64,000 nt of DNA, taken from contig JAWPHD010004394.1 in NCBI GenBank assembly GCA_037043455.1, positions 124,001 through 188,000 on the forward strand. The letters run 5' to 3'. Shown here piece by piece: positions 58,501 to 64,000 of the stretch. The position numbers were made by a program, and so were the translations under genes. Below the pieces are notes generated by a model. That model did no database searches and was not told the origin of the DNA. It was given only the letters and a program-made list of their open reading frames with translations. How positions within the stretch are numbered: the stretch's first letter is position 1; every line of letters starts with the position of its first letter. This DNA is from Cyrtodaria siliqua (taxonomy: Eukaryota; Mollusca; Bivalvia; Adapedonta; Hiatellidae).

Positions 58501-60190
58501 TTACACTGTTTTGTCAATGTGGGTGAGGGGCGTCCGTGGCCGATTGGTTAACGTCTCTGACTTGAAATCACTTGCCCCTCACCGCTGTAGGTTCGATCCC
58601 TCAGGGGCCTAGGAATCTTTATGTGAGGAAGCTATCCAGCTGGCTTGCTTGCGGAACGTCGGTGGTTCTACCCAGGTGCCCGCCCGTGCACAAAAATTGT
58701 CCGGAGGGGCACATGGGGTCTTCCTCCACCAATGGAAGCTGGAAAGTCGCCATATGACCTTAGCTGTTGGTGCGACTATAAAATCCAATTCAATCAACAA
58801 TCAATGTGGGCGTTGAAGACAGGATAATAGTGAGGTAGTGTTAACATTACATCGGTTTAAGCTAACCTGTAGGCCTTATTGCCTACCGATCGTTCCAAGT
58901 CGGTAACCCAGTCTTCACCACTCTTTATGTTACGTATTGTCCATTTCACTGACATTAAATATGCTCATATTTCGGTTTATGGTGCAGTGCGGACCTACGG
59001 TGCCATTGCGTTTGATTGCTATGGTTTCTATAGGACCGTTTTGTTTCTCTTTTTTTTAGTTGCATCGTTCGAATGAATTTTCGCAACGCTATACATGTTA
59101 TACATTAGTGTTAAAATTCCTTTGTCGCAAATACAGTATCGTCGTTGCAGTATATTGATCGTTTTCGTTAACAGTTTTCAAAAATGAAATAACTCTGCAT
59201 ATTAATGTATTTGAACATATTCGACGTTACGTCATAATTATGCATATGATGAATATTTCAGTAATAACGATTGTTTGATCGCCCCTATCTAGGCTACAGG
59301 TTCGAATCTCACTGGGAGCTCAACTTGTAAGTGAGAAATTGTCGATTCTTATGGATGGCCGGAGATATACAGTACTAGTTCTACCCAGGAAAATTGGGGT
59401 GGTCTGTCTCTACCACAAAATATAGACTGTGCCAAGAATGACGTTAAACACCATTCAAACAAACAAACATGTTTGTATTTGTCTTTAAGTTAGCTTAACT
59501 GTAACTCTGTATTTCACTCTGTGTAACCGTAACTATGATTGTTTGTATTTGACTCAGTGTAACCGTAACTATGAGTGTTTGTATTTGTCTTAGTGTAACT
59601 GTAACCGTAACTATGATTGTTTGTATTTGTCTCAGTGTAACCGTAACTATGGGTGTTTGTAGTTGAATCATCTTAACCGTAACTATGATTGTTTGTATTT
59701 GTCTCTGTGTAACCGTTACTATGGGTGTTTGTAGTTGAATCAGTTTAACTGTTACTATGATTGTTTGTATTTGTCTCAGTGTAACTGTAACTATGATTGT
59801 TTGTATTTGAATCAGTGTAACCGTAACTATGATTGCTTGTATTTGACTCAGTGTAACCGTATCTATGATTGTTTGTATTTGACTCAGTGTAACCATAACT
59901 ATGATTGTTTGTATTTGGCTCAGTGTAACAGTAACTATTAATGTTTGTATTTGACTCAGTATAAACGTAACTATGATTGTTTGTGTTTGACTGAGTGTAA
60001 CCATAACTATGAGTGTTTGTTTTTGTCTCAGTATAACCGTAACTATGGGTGTTTGTATTTGAATCAGTGTAATTCTAACTAAGAGTGTTTGTATTTGTCT
60101 CAGTGTAACCGGAATTACATAACGTCTGTGTTTTCTTACCGGTGGCTATAACCGAAACGACTGTGAAAAGGACCAACTTCAAATATACAC
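42854..60190 (-). CDS. Secreted ShKT-ShKT-flavin amine oxidase (L-amino-acid-oxidase-like) gene, ten visible exons
   Basis: Joined by splice phase, ten minus-strand exons give a reading frame of roughly 640 codons. The order is a hydrophobic leader, ShKT domain 1, ShKT domain 2, Rossmann FAD-binding segment, substrate/FAD middle region, and C-terminal FAD motif. Exons (high to low coordinate): 60190-60140, 57437-57315, 56223-56086, 51940-51716, 51418-51223, 47572-47477, 46164-45940, 44681-44598, 43956-43848, 43534-42854. Junction phases run 1,1,1,1,2,2,2,2,0, each matching on both sides. Family knowledge: mollusc L-amino-acid oxidases (achacin/escapin/aplysianin type) are secreted FAD enzymes that oxidise free amino acids to keto acids, ammonia and hydrogen peroxide, often antibacterial. 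ShKT domains are disulphide-rich modules found appended to secreted enzymes. Inference: a secreted oxidase targeted or stabilised by ShKT modules. The Met-bearing first exon is missing and exon 44598-44681 carries an in-frame TAA, so functionality is uncertain. Confidence 0.8.
43848..43956 (-). CDS. Visible exon 9 of the oxidase
   Basis: A 109-bp exon, acceptor TTGTCTTCTAG, donor GTAAGTA, phase 2 to 0. Its 36 codons include HEIILNRQLTAV followed by a D-G-S-Y-L turn, the beta-strand pair (ligand-facing 'LN..V..I' strand) common to flavin amine oxidases after the GM..IP segment. There is no stop or frameshift. It is followed by a 313-bp intron to the terminal exon. Confidence 0.85.
44598..44681 (-). 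CDS. Visible exon 8 of the oxidase, with an in-frame stop
   Basis: An 84-bp segment with acceptor GAGTTTTAG and donor GTATGA that is phase 2 on both sides, fitting exons 7 and 9. The frame reads as plausible protein (LMAMGRLKTDPGSSIF), but codon five is TAA at 44666-44668. Three readings are possible: a real exon with a nonsense mutation or sequencing error; a shorter exon beginning at the AG just before ATTGAAAAC, which keeps phase and avoids the stop but has a poor acceptor; or a non-exon, since exons 7 and 9 also join in phase. The protein-like composition and matched phases favour a real exon. Confidence 0.5.
44700..45595. other. Oxidase intron without recognisable repeats
   Basis: No additional exon or element supported between visible exons 7 and 8 apart from the SINE tail at 45600. 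Confidence 0.45.
45600..45660 (-). mobile_element. SINE tail fragment
   Basis: The reverse complement contains the 'ttggtgcgccgtaaaac' and 'ccaattcgattc' tail of the family at 11869-12006. Confidence 0.55.
45940..46164 (-). CDS. Visible exon 7 of the oxidase
   Basis: A 225-bp exon, acceptor TTATTTTGCAG, donor GTAAGA, phase 2 to 2, 74 codons. It contains STEAEEFILAV, then EHGMAEIPKALLKEF, the family's 'glycine-Met ... Ile/Leu-Pro ... Ala-Leu' segment that precedes the second FAD-binding strand. There is no internal stop. About 200 bp upstream on the minus strand (46338-46393) lies a decayed copy of this exon's 5' edge, including the intron/exon junction. Confidence 0.85.
46338..46393 (-). pseudogene. 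Decayed duplicate of the 5' edge of oxidase exon 7
   Basis: The sequence aligns without gaps to 46118-46175. The block 'aataatacactattcatg', which spans the exon start, is identical and the rest about two-thirds identical. It overlaps the left end of the foldback element. Confidence 0.45.
46375..47388. mobile_element. Foldback element with about 198-bp inverted arms
   Basis: The left arm (46375-46572) and right arm (47191-47388) are inverted copies with about three mismatches seen by eye. Between them are a degenerate 'gggtaggatagcgtgctcg' minisatellite (46600-46930) and an array of 'cgttatttcgctcggcg' / 'cgtcttttcgtt' units (47060-47190). Inverted arms flanking internal tandem repeats are the foldback architecture; there is no transposase. 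A displaced piece of arm ('cacatatcagccaccata') follows at 47402-47420. It lies wholly in the intron between visible oxidase exons 6 and 7. Confidence 0.8.
47477..47572 (-). CDS. Visible exon 6 of the oxidase (short, easily missed)
   Basis: A 96-bp open segment with a strong acceptor (ACAATTTCAG) and a weak donor (AAAG/GTCTCC). It is phase 2 to 2, so it fits between exons 5 and 7 without changing either. It encodes 31 residues ending DGIPIYKQ, which is what amine oxidases of this family carry just before the helix that opens the next exon (SVLFKSVSTEAEEF). Without it the protein would lack the linker between the NLRPEE region and that helix. The non-consensus donor is the main weakness. It lies between the foldback element (46375-47388) and a Penelope-like tail (47835 onward). 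Confidence 0.6.
47835..48545 (-). pseudogene. Penelope-like element: RT C-terminus plus 3' tail
   Basis: The minus strand carries IIYKLWKLNVSDKFLDNL then RILFRKGYDPFILQRTSCLV, parallel to 41840-42043, followed by a 3' tail and the terminal module (reverse of 'aaacctacggtgccattg', with 'gctatggtttctatag'). It abuts the plus-strand copy starting near 48590 head to head. Confidence 0.7.
48590..49880 (+). pseudogene. Penelope-like element: RT core to 3' tail, frameshifted
   Basis: The plus frame reads YRQIVGIRMGTNCAPLVADL, then SRYLDDILNI (the RT active-site YLDD box) and NKANISDNNASFLDLDLSI. A small deletion at 48885 shifts the frame, after which DFNFDIVNYLHLDRNVPRAT and GYRYHKLRKIFAKF follow; a stop at 49156 and further lesions come later. 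The 3' tail runs to about 49880 with 'tggcctactttgccactg'. The GxxMGTxxAPxxAD and YLDD motifs identify a reverse transcriptase; family placement as Penelope-like is by general resemblance. No endonuclease is visible. Confidence 0.8.
49865..50095 (-). pseudogene. Penelope-like RT fragment
   Basis: Minus-strand frames, with shifts, read ISQLIRFAREYNDVKD-like sequence then LLQQGFRYQ and RSFSKFYR, matching the segment after the RT core at 48950-49130. It begins where the plus-strand copy ends. Confidence 0.6.
50325..50480 (+). repeat. Repeat family P copy
   Basis: Runs from 'cagtagtgttattactta' to 'cttatttcagtatttatt' with 'aataaaatcgagtttgctac' inside. Confidence 0.65.
50545..51165 (+). repeat. 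About 45-bp tandem array, roughly 13 copies
   Basis: The unit combines 'catgttgcataatgtaatg' and 'tttattttgcatattattc'. It is degenerate and ends about 60 bp from oxidase exon 51223-51418, within the intron. Confidence 0.85.
51223..51418 (-). CDS. Visible exon 5 of the oxidase
   Basis: The 196-bp exon has acceptor TTACTTTAAG and donor GTAAAC, entering in phase 1 and leaving in phase 2. Its 64 codons begin HPRLNKSVHELGL, matching the amine-oxidase region where a helix with an ELGL-type motif follows the first FAD segment, and continue through LFLRGSQMRYKD into NLRPEE. No stop is present. It is separated from exon 4 by only 297 bp, while the following intron (51222-47573) is 3.65 kb and packed with a 45-bp tandem array and three Penelope-like fragments. 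Confidence 0.8.
51716..51940 (-). CDS. Visible exon 4: FAD-binding N-terminus of the oxidase
   Basis: A 225-bp exon, phase 1 to 1, donor GTGAGT. It encodes 74 residues. The dinucleotide-binding GxGxxG appears as IVGAGIAG, followed about 25 residues later by an acidic residue and RVGGRI, the hallmark of flavin monoamine oxidases and L-amino-acid oxidases. The segment DLGAMRF near the end corresponds to the conserved region that contacts the flavin after the GG motif. The acceptor (AATAAAAG) has only a moderate pyrimidine tract. A longer open frame extends upstream into a dispersed repeat (51970-52100), but that part is repeat-derived and phase analysis favours the start given here. Confidence 0.9.
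51970..52100 (+). repeat. Family K fragment
   Basis: Plus-strand KEYEMRNLEIAEHDKYKQ followed by 'catgaacggtagtgaaaa'. It lies immediately upstream of oxidase exon 4 on the gene's strand and explains the spurious longer open frame there. Confidence 0.6.
52225..52330 (+). repeat. Repeat family P, partial copy
   Basis: 'aataaaacctagtctgccac' and 'ctcttgtttgtgttcgttgc' are the family's core. Confidence 0.6.
52366..52973. mobile_element. 608-bp MITE with 40-bp terminal inverted repeats and TA flanks
   Basis: The ends 'tactgacggtcaatgaaaac' / 'gcaccagtagattatatgg' and 'ccatataatctactggtgc' / 'gttttcatcgaccgtcagta' are inverted repeats differing at one position in about 40. Both are flanked by TA, and internal arms also pair. 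The TA duplication suggests mobilisation by a Tc1/mariner-type transposase. There is no coding capacity. It sits in the intron between the ShKT and FAD exons. Confidence 0.85.
53295..53900 (+). repeat. Family K copy C, with an internal insertion
   Basis: Aligns to 32370-32885 but is interrupted at about 53585-53680 by sequence including 'ttcaaggacgacagtcaacc', which is a Penelope-like 3'-tail piece in reverse. A further diverged tail fragment is at 53935-53995. Confidence 0.65.
54585..54860 (+). repeat. Paralogous block, copy 2 (partner at 5280-5560)
   Basis: See the 5280 copy. Minus-strand open frames here (54504-54766) are hydrophobic in part but are not shared intact by the partner. Confidence 0.65.
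55000..56080. other. Oxidase intron, mostly unique
   Basis: A short direct duplication ('gtctaacaagat' / 'gtctaacaggat' with 'catagtga') near 55530-55660; otherwise nothing supported. Confidence 0.4.
56086..56223 (-). CDS. Visible exon 3: ShKT domain 2 with altered cysteine spacing
   Basis: A 138-bp exon, acceptor TGTACAG, donor GTAAGT, again phase 1-1. It encodes 45 residues with six cysteines spaced C-x6-C-x8-C-x12-C-x3-C-x4-C. The last interval is four residues (GFHP) instead of the two usual for ShKT and seen in the neighbouring exon, so the terminal disulphide geometry may differ. The W of the TWARENC segment is kept. Its phase joins directly to the FAD-binding exon at 51940, which makes a ShKT-oxidase fusion the simplest model. 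The alternative is a separate small ShKT gene whose last exon lies in the 4.1-kb gap; I saw no such exon. Confidence 0.8.
56800..57225 (+). repeat. Repeat family P, second tandem dimer
   Basis: 'ctcaataaaaccg' occurs at about 56862 and 57139 (277 bp apart), with the linker 'gggctgtatggcggcc' / 'cgcccctaatacaaatcagt' that also joins the dimer at 14360-14870. It lies between the two ShKT exons. Confidence 0.7.
57315..57437 (-). CDS. Visible exon 2: ShKT domain 1
   Basis: The 123-bp exon has acceptor CCACAG and donor GTAAG and is a symmetrical phase 1-1 exon, typical of shuffled modules. Its 40 codons hold six cysteines with spacing C-x6-C-x7-C-x12-C-x3-C-x2-C, matching the ShKT family (ShK-like, about 35-40 residues). 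The third-to-fourth cysteine interval includes the usual aromatic residue (W in RPWAMSHC). ShKT domains are extracellular and disulphide-stabilised; in enzymes they act as accessory modules, and the channel-blocking role known for the anemone peptide cannot be inferred here. The domain fills the exon exactly. Confidence 0.85.
57485..57545. repeat. (ACGC)n / (CA)n / (TA)n microsatellite
   Basis: Simple repeats 'cacgcacgcacgcatgcacg' then 'atatatatatat', next to ShKT exon 1. Confidence 0.8.
57770..59045 (+). pseudogene. Penelope-like element copy, frameshifted and split by a SINE
   Basis: Shifted plus frames correspond to the DGDVPRATSYG...RFARAC region, then LTGKLLEQGFRPHKLRRSF (57880s), DVVNKLGS and KGYDPLVVQRTSCLVIDPST (58130s) to the stop at about 58252. 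The 3' tail follows, interrupted by the SINE at 58524-58800, and ends with the terminal module 'gtgcagtgcggacctacggt'. It is in the oxidase intron between the leader and ShKT exons. Confidence 0.7.
58524..58800 (+). mobile_element. Full-length tRNA-derived SINE with target-site duplication
   Basis: Head 'ggggcgtccgtggccgattgg' (A-box) and 'gtaggttcgatccct' (B-box) about 60 bp apart. The body includes 'ggttctacccaggtgcccgc' and the tail 'gttggtgcgactataaaatc' / 'caattcaatcaa'. Perfect 10-bp direct repeats tcaatgtggg lie at 58514-58523 and 58801-58810. It inserted into the 3' tail of the Penelope-like copy. Confidence 0.85.
59265..59465 (+). mobile_element. 5'-truncated tRNA-derived SINE
   Basis: From the B-box 'caggttcgaatctcactggg' through 'gaaattgtcgattcttatgg' to the tail 'atgacgttaaacaccattc' and (CAAA)n. 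Same family as 8125-8388. Confidence 0.75.
59490..60115. repeat. 36-bp minisatellite, about 17 copies
   Basis: The unit 'gtgtaaccgtaactatgatt' plus 'gtttgtatttgtctca' is 36 bp, so one frame stays open and the minus strand shows a 12-residue periodic 169-codon frame. The frame has no independent support. It ends only about 25 bp from the leader exon of the oxidase. Confidence 0.9.
60140..60190 (-). CDS. Visible exon 1: signal-peptide-like segment of the oxidase gene
   Basis: A 51-bp exon flanked by a good acceptor (T-rich tract then ACAG) and a GTAAG donor. It encodes 16 residues, VYLKLVLFTVVSVIAT, a hydrophobic stretch like the core and cleavage end of a secretion signal. It starts and ends in phase 1, so it joins directly to the first ShKT exon and places the presumed cleavage just before that domain. 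No in-frame ATG lies between the upstream in-frame stop and this segment, so the initiator Met must sit in a further exon at higher coordinates, which I could not identify. The intron after it (60139-57438) holds the 36-bp minisatellite, a SINE and a Penelope-like copy. It is too short for ORF finders, and the call rests on phase and hydrophobicity. Confidence 0.55.
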
Positions 60191-60199
60191 CTGTAATAA

Positions 60200-61015
60200 A
60201 AATACATACTATAAGGTTTATAAATTGTGTTTTTTCACTCAATAATTATGAAATTCACACGAACATCTCCATTATAATGTGTACACATGGCAATCTTGAT
60301 CTGTTTAAAACTCAAGGCGTCCCGTTAGTTTTCTTGACGAAAACAATTGTGTATATAGTATATATAATTAAAACAGGTTCCCAATGATCAGTACATGAAA
60401 AATGCTTATTAATAAATGCAGACAATTCTCAAATTTTTGCATCTGTTTGATCAAGACTGATTCAGGACTTTTCGGCACCAAACCATTAGACACCTAGATG
60501 AATCGGCACCTAGACGTTTCGGCACCCATTCATATTTGAGTATTATAATGAAGTAAAGAAGTAAAGAAATTAAATATTTTCTATAAGATCACTTTTAATT
60601 CATTTAAAATGCAAAGCTTAATGCCTTAACGGCAACTCCGAAGCGGTTTTGAGCCCGAATACAACTAAAACACGAACATAAATAGGGCCCATATGATATT
60701 CACTTGTACAATTTAAGTAAATATGACTTTTATATTATATTGTAGCATGGTCACTGAAATTCTCTTTGTAAAAGCTCAGGTGTAAATCGTTTAATTAAAA
60801 GTACTTGAATATGTTCCATTTAACATGTATAATAATGTATACCTAAGACCAAATAAAAACTTATATGTATTCATACAGTATCTTTTAATTCTTCACTTTA
60901 CCTTCCTGTAATCTCCATATCGACGACTACATGTTTTATACTTTTTTTGTTCTATTTAACTTGCATATTTGCAATCATTAATATTAATTATTAGAACATT
61001 TCGAAGCAAACAGTT
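60200..61015. other. Region expected to hold the oxidase first exon; none identified
   Basis: The leader exon needs an upstream exon ending in phase 1. One possible ATG with a nearby GT on the minus strand (about 60900-60930) gives the wrong phase. Confidence 0.4.
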
Positions 61016-61189
61016 CTTATATATTACTTACTATATATTATATTGCACCAATAACATACTTAAACATCAACGTGATTAATAAGTCGAGGTGCTAATTTTA
61101 ATGCTTGATATCAAGATTGCCGTGTGTCCCATTTAACGTCTATTTTCAAAAGTTTACATAGTAAAAGTATTAGGTTACAAATTACAAGT

Positions 61190-62408
61190 TATAGACAAAT
61201 TGTTGGTATCCCTATGGGTACGAACTGTGCACCACTTGTCGCAGATTTGTTTTTATTTTGCTATGAAAGAGATTCCATGCTGAGTCTTTCACCAGATACC
61301 CACGCAGATGTTATTGAAGCCTTTAATGACACCTCTCGGTATCTGAATGACATATTGAACATTGACGACCCTTTCTTTCCAACTATGAATAATATTTATC
61401 CTAAAGAACTTCAGCATAACAAAGCTAATATATCTAATTATTGTATACTTTCATATTGTCCCGTTTAGTTTGTATTGAGCTAAGTGTGCAATATTCTACG
61501 ATATTGCACATATTGATATTGCACTGGAACTTTTTCTCGCGCTTGCTAAGAGCCGCGAAATAGAAAAAAGGAACTACTTTCAACGGAATCCTGCCTATAG
61601 TGTCAACAAAAAAAACGATGTGTGGCAGAAATTGATAAAATAATTGAAATGGTTACTCACCCACTATTTTTAACGTTATCGAATGGCAAACAAACGTTAG
61701 AAAATCGCTTGACGTTTTTAATGACGTCATCCGACTTCGACGTCGTTTTCGCGCAAAAAATCATCCACACAAAATGAAACTGAATGACATAATAGGAATT
61801 CCATCGCTATACAAATAACACAAATATAATGAAAAGTAATAATCATACAATTAGCATTGATCAAAAACAATATGAAAGTATACAATAAAAAGGTTATTGA
61901 ATTTGTATGGCTAAATATTACTTGGAACTCGTTGCTTTGGCGCAGGACGGCTCGTAAGCTCGTCGTCCTTTGCCAAAACAACTCGTTCCAAGTAATATTT
62001 AGCCATACAAATTCAATAACCTATATAATAACGCTTCTTTTCTTGATTTAGATCTCTCGATTGAAAATGGTGAAATAATTAGCAAAATCTATGACAAGAG
62101 AGATGATTTTAATTTTGACATTGTTAATTATCCCCACTTGGATGGGGATGTTCCCCGAGCAACTTCTTATGGGATGTATGTGTCTCAACTTATTCGTTTA
62201 TCAAGAGTTTGTACTCGAGTTGAGGACTTTAATATTCGTAATCTTTGTATAGCTAAAAAGCTACTCAATCAGGGTTACCGTTACCATAAACTTCGTAAAA
62301 CATTTGCAAAAAAGTATTATCGTAACCCTGATCTTCTTTCCAAATATAAAAGTAATTTAAGGACTCTTCTGCGACAAGGACTATCCCAACCTGACTTCTA
62401 TGGTGATG
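61190..62408 (+). pseudogene. Penelope-like RT copy split by a 590-bp insertion
   Basis: 61190-61436 matches 48592-48840 almost base for base (GIPMGTNCAPLVADLF, with YLND in place of YLDD). The match resumes at 62026 ('ataataacgcttcttttct') and continues through GDVPRATSYGMYVSQLI and GYRYHKLRKTFAKKYYRNPD to about 62408, where mariner sequence begins. The active-site D to N change and the insertion show it is inactive. Confidence 0.8.
61437..62025. mobile_element. Inserted inverted-repeat element and hairpin
   Basis: The insertion begins 'attgtatactttcatattg', mirrored by 'caatatgaaagtatacaat' at 61868-61886. It is followed by a 130-bp hairpin whose arms ('aggttattgaatttgtatgg' / 'ctaaatattacttggaac' and their inverse) span 61893-61950 and 61970-62023. 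This suggests two nested non-autonomous pieces. Confidence 0.7.
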
Positions 62409-62429
62409 TTTCCCGAACTTTCTAGATTA

Positions 62430-62864
62430 CATCAGGTACGCGAGCGAACATTTTTGACGTCATTTCCTTGCTACAGTTGCGATTGTCATCGCACTTTGAA
62501 ATCGTTCGAATTCAGACATGGAGCAGCGCTACTCTATCAAATGTTGTGTTTTGAGCTACATCATGATAGTGCACCATCACATATCGCAGCGATTACCCAG
62601 GAAACCCTTTCTGAACATAATATAGACACTATGCAGCACCCTCCTCACTCACCAGATATGGCGCCGTGTGATTTTTACCTGTTCCCGGCCATTAAAGCAG
62701 AAATGCGCGGTCAACACTTCGATGACGTTCATGATCTTCCAGTTATTGTTCGTGAAGTTATCCGGAAAATTTCAGGAGAGAACTTTGAAAAATGTTTCTC
62801 ATCATGGGTGAAAAGATGGGAAAAATATGTAAAATACTCAGGCGAGTATTTTGAGAAAATTTGA
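62430..62864 (+). pseudogene. Mariner-family transposase, C-terminal part
   Basis: The open frame carries LHHDSAPSHIAAI and HPPHSPDMAPCDFYLFP. The two catalytic Asp residues are separated by 34 residues (D34D), the mariner signature within the Tc1/mariner (IS630) group. A canonical C-terminal segment follows to a stop at 62862. The DNA-binding N-terminus and first catalytic Asp are absent, and the 5' side joins Penelope-like sequence directly. A plausible 3' inverted terminal repeat 'ttcgaacacccctcgta' lies at 63577-63593. Confidence 0.85.
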
Positions 62865-62904
62865 AGACGGTAAATTGTTACGGTATGTAGATTTTTAAAA
62901 TATT

Positions 62905-63392
62905 ATTAAAGGGAATGTTGCGACACAGCCAAACCATCTTTATTATTGAGAGTTCTGAAATACTTGAATAAGGGTGAAAGAATTATCAAAATCGGATGAT
63001 AAACAAAGAAGATATGATCATTTGAAATTTCTGTTGATGTGGATATTTTCATCACAGTTCTAAATGATCATATATGGAATATTTATAAATATAAAAATTT
63101 ACTGATTTATAGGGAAAAAATGTCAGCAACTGTATGAAAAATATGTAATACTTAATGGCAATAATGCTTTATATGACCAATAAAACAAATTCATTAATTT
63201 GCAGTGTTTTCTTCGTTTTAAATGATATTTATCAATATTCCATATATGGTAATATGGAACTATGACGTCATAGTTCTAAAAATATTCGTTTTAGAACAAC
63301 CTTTAAATGGTCATATCTATTTTGTTTATCATCCGATTTTGAACTCTCAGTAAGAGAGCTTGTTTGGCTGTGTCGCTACATTCCCTTTAACG
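62905..63392. mobile_element. Inverted-repeat element inside the mariner 3' region, TTAA ends
   Basis: 'ttaaagggaatgttgcgaca' / 'cagccaaacca' is mirrored by 'tgtttggctgtgtcgctaca' / 'ttccctttaa', with 'gagagttc' pairing as well. Both ends carry TTAA. It is non-coding, 488 bp, and related to 31500-31600. Confidence 0.75.
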
Positions 63393-63394
63393 AA

Positions 63395-64000
63395 TAATCC
63401 GACGTGCCCCGCTCAACGTTACTTGACGTTGCCATAGTGACGCTAGTAAACGCATATCTTATGACAATGTAAAAATGTTCATAGAACATATCCATTATGA
63501 GTTAAGGTACCCTTGAGTGAAATTTTATAAAAATGGCCCTACTCAAACAAAAGTTATGGCAATTTTTCCTGTTACTTTTCGAACACCCCTCGTATATATA
63601 TATATATATAATTATATACTAGAGTTTATTGATTCGCCCCACTAGCCTACTGAAATTGATTTCGGAATTGCTTAATAACGCCACTTTGTGTATTGTAAGA
63701 GTGTACTGTTGGAGATTTCCAGCTAGTAATCAATTCATATTAATGTTTCAACGTGAAATGTTTACAAACTATCCAAATATTTGTTTATGCAGTGGGTGAA
63801 TAGCATAATTTAACATTACATCAGTTGGTAACTTCAGGAGAGTTTGTTTAGCCGGATGACTTTGAAATAAAAATGTGTTCAGATGAAGAATATGTAATTT
63901 ACACGTATTCATACGCGTGGCAGACTAAAAACATGTATTTTTTGTGGTTGTTTACTATGTAGTTCAGTTAATGAAATGTTGTTTTAATTTGATATGTTGT
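63395..64000. other. Mariner 3' end, (TA)n run, then unremarkable sequence
   Basis: Mariner tail to 63593, TA repeat 63594-63616, then AT-rich sequence with no supported feature. Confidence 0.45.

Noticed and set aside
59495..60004. A 169-codon minus-strand open frame with a 12-residue period
   Set aside because: The 36-bp minisatellite unit is a multiple of three and lacks stops in that frame; there is no splice, start-context or homology support.

Overview
This looks like about 64 kb of nuclear DNA from a bivalve mollusc. It is AT-rich and gene-poor, and every protein-coding gene in it has small exons split by large repeat-filled introns. The bivalve assignment rests on three things: Penelope-like reverse transcriptase fragments and short bivalve-type repeats recur throughout, the SINEs have tRNA-like heads and conserved tails, and the one clear host gene is a secreted amino-acid-oxidase of a type familiar from molluscs. 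I cannot name the species.

The main gene lies on the minus strand from 60190 down to 42854. Ten exons have matching splice phases throughout. In order they encode a hydrophobic signal-peptide-like segment (60140-60190), two ShK-type six-cysteine domains (57315-57437 and 56086-56223), the FAD-binding N-terminus of a flavin amine oxidase / L-amino-acid oxidase (51716-51940), the rest of the oxidase (51223-51418, 47477-47572, 45940-46164, 44598-44681, 43848-43956) and a long last exon with the C-terminal FAD motif and the stop (42854-43534). The initiator-Met exon was not found. One small exon (44598-44681) contains an in-frame stop, so the locus may be a damaged allele or that exon may be mis-modelled. 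An oxidase tethered to tandem ShKT domains is the most interesting system in the window.

The remaining sequence is mostly mobile or repetitive. 0-3 kb has a bivalve tandem repeat and a broken, intron-containing DUF6589-type mobile-element gene (1690-2649, with a possible first exon near 4010-4165). 4-8 kb has a dispersed 3'-end repeat, a paralogous 280-bp block and unidentifiable AT-rich DNA. 8-21 kb has SINEs, a 145-bp repeat, LINE and Penelope scraps and a cysteine-rich transposon protein tail. 22.2-24.2 kb is a minus-strand L1/Tx1-like LINE with a poly-A tail, and 28.9-29.6 kb is a second LINE. 34.3-38.9 kb is a compound satellite domain (62-bp array, 29-bp array, duplicated flanks, an inserted SINE). 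40.2 kb holds a lone cadherin-like exon.

41.8-62.4 kb, interleaved with the oxidase introns, holds at least six Penelope-like fragments, a 1-kb foldback element with almost identical 200-bp arms, a 45-bp and a 36-bp minisatellite, a 600-bp TA-flanked MITE and a SINE with clear target-site duplication. 62.4-63.6 kb is a mariner transposase fragment (D34D) carrying its own nested inverted-repeat element.

A shared thread is that the 3' terminal module of the Penelope-like family matches the core of the satellite monomers, which suggests the satellites were seeded from that element. All family assignments were made by eye from motifs and cross-copy comparison within the window; no database search was possible.
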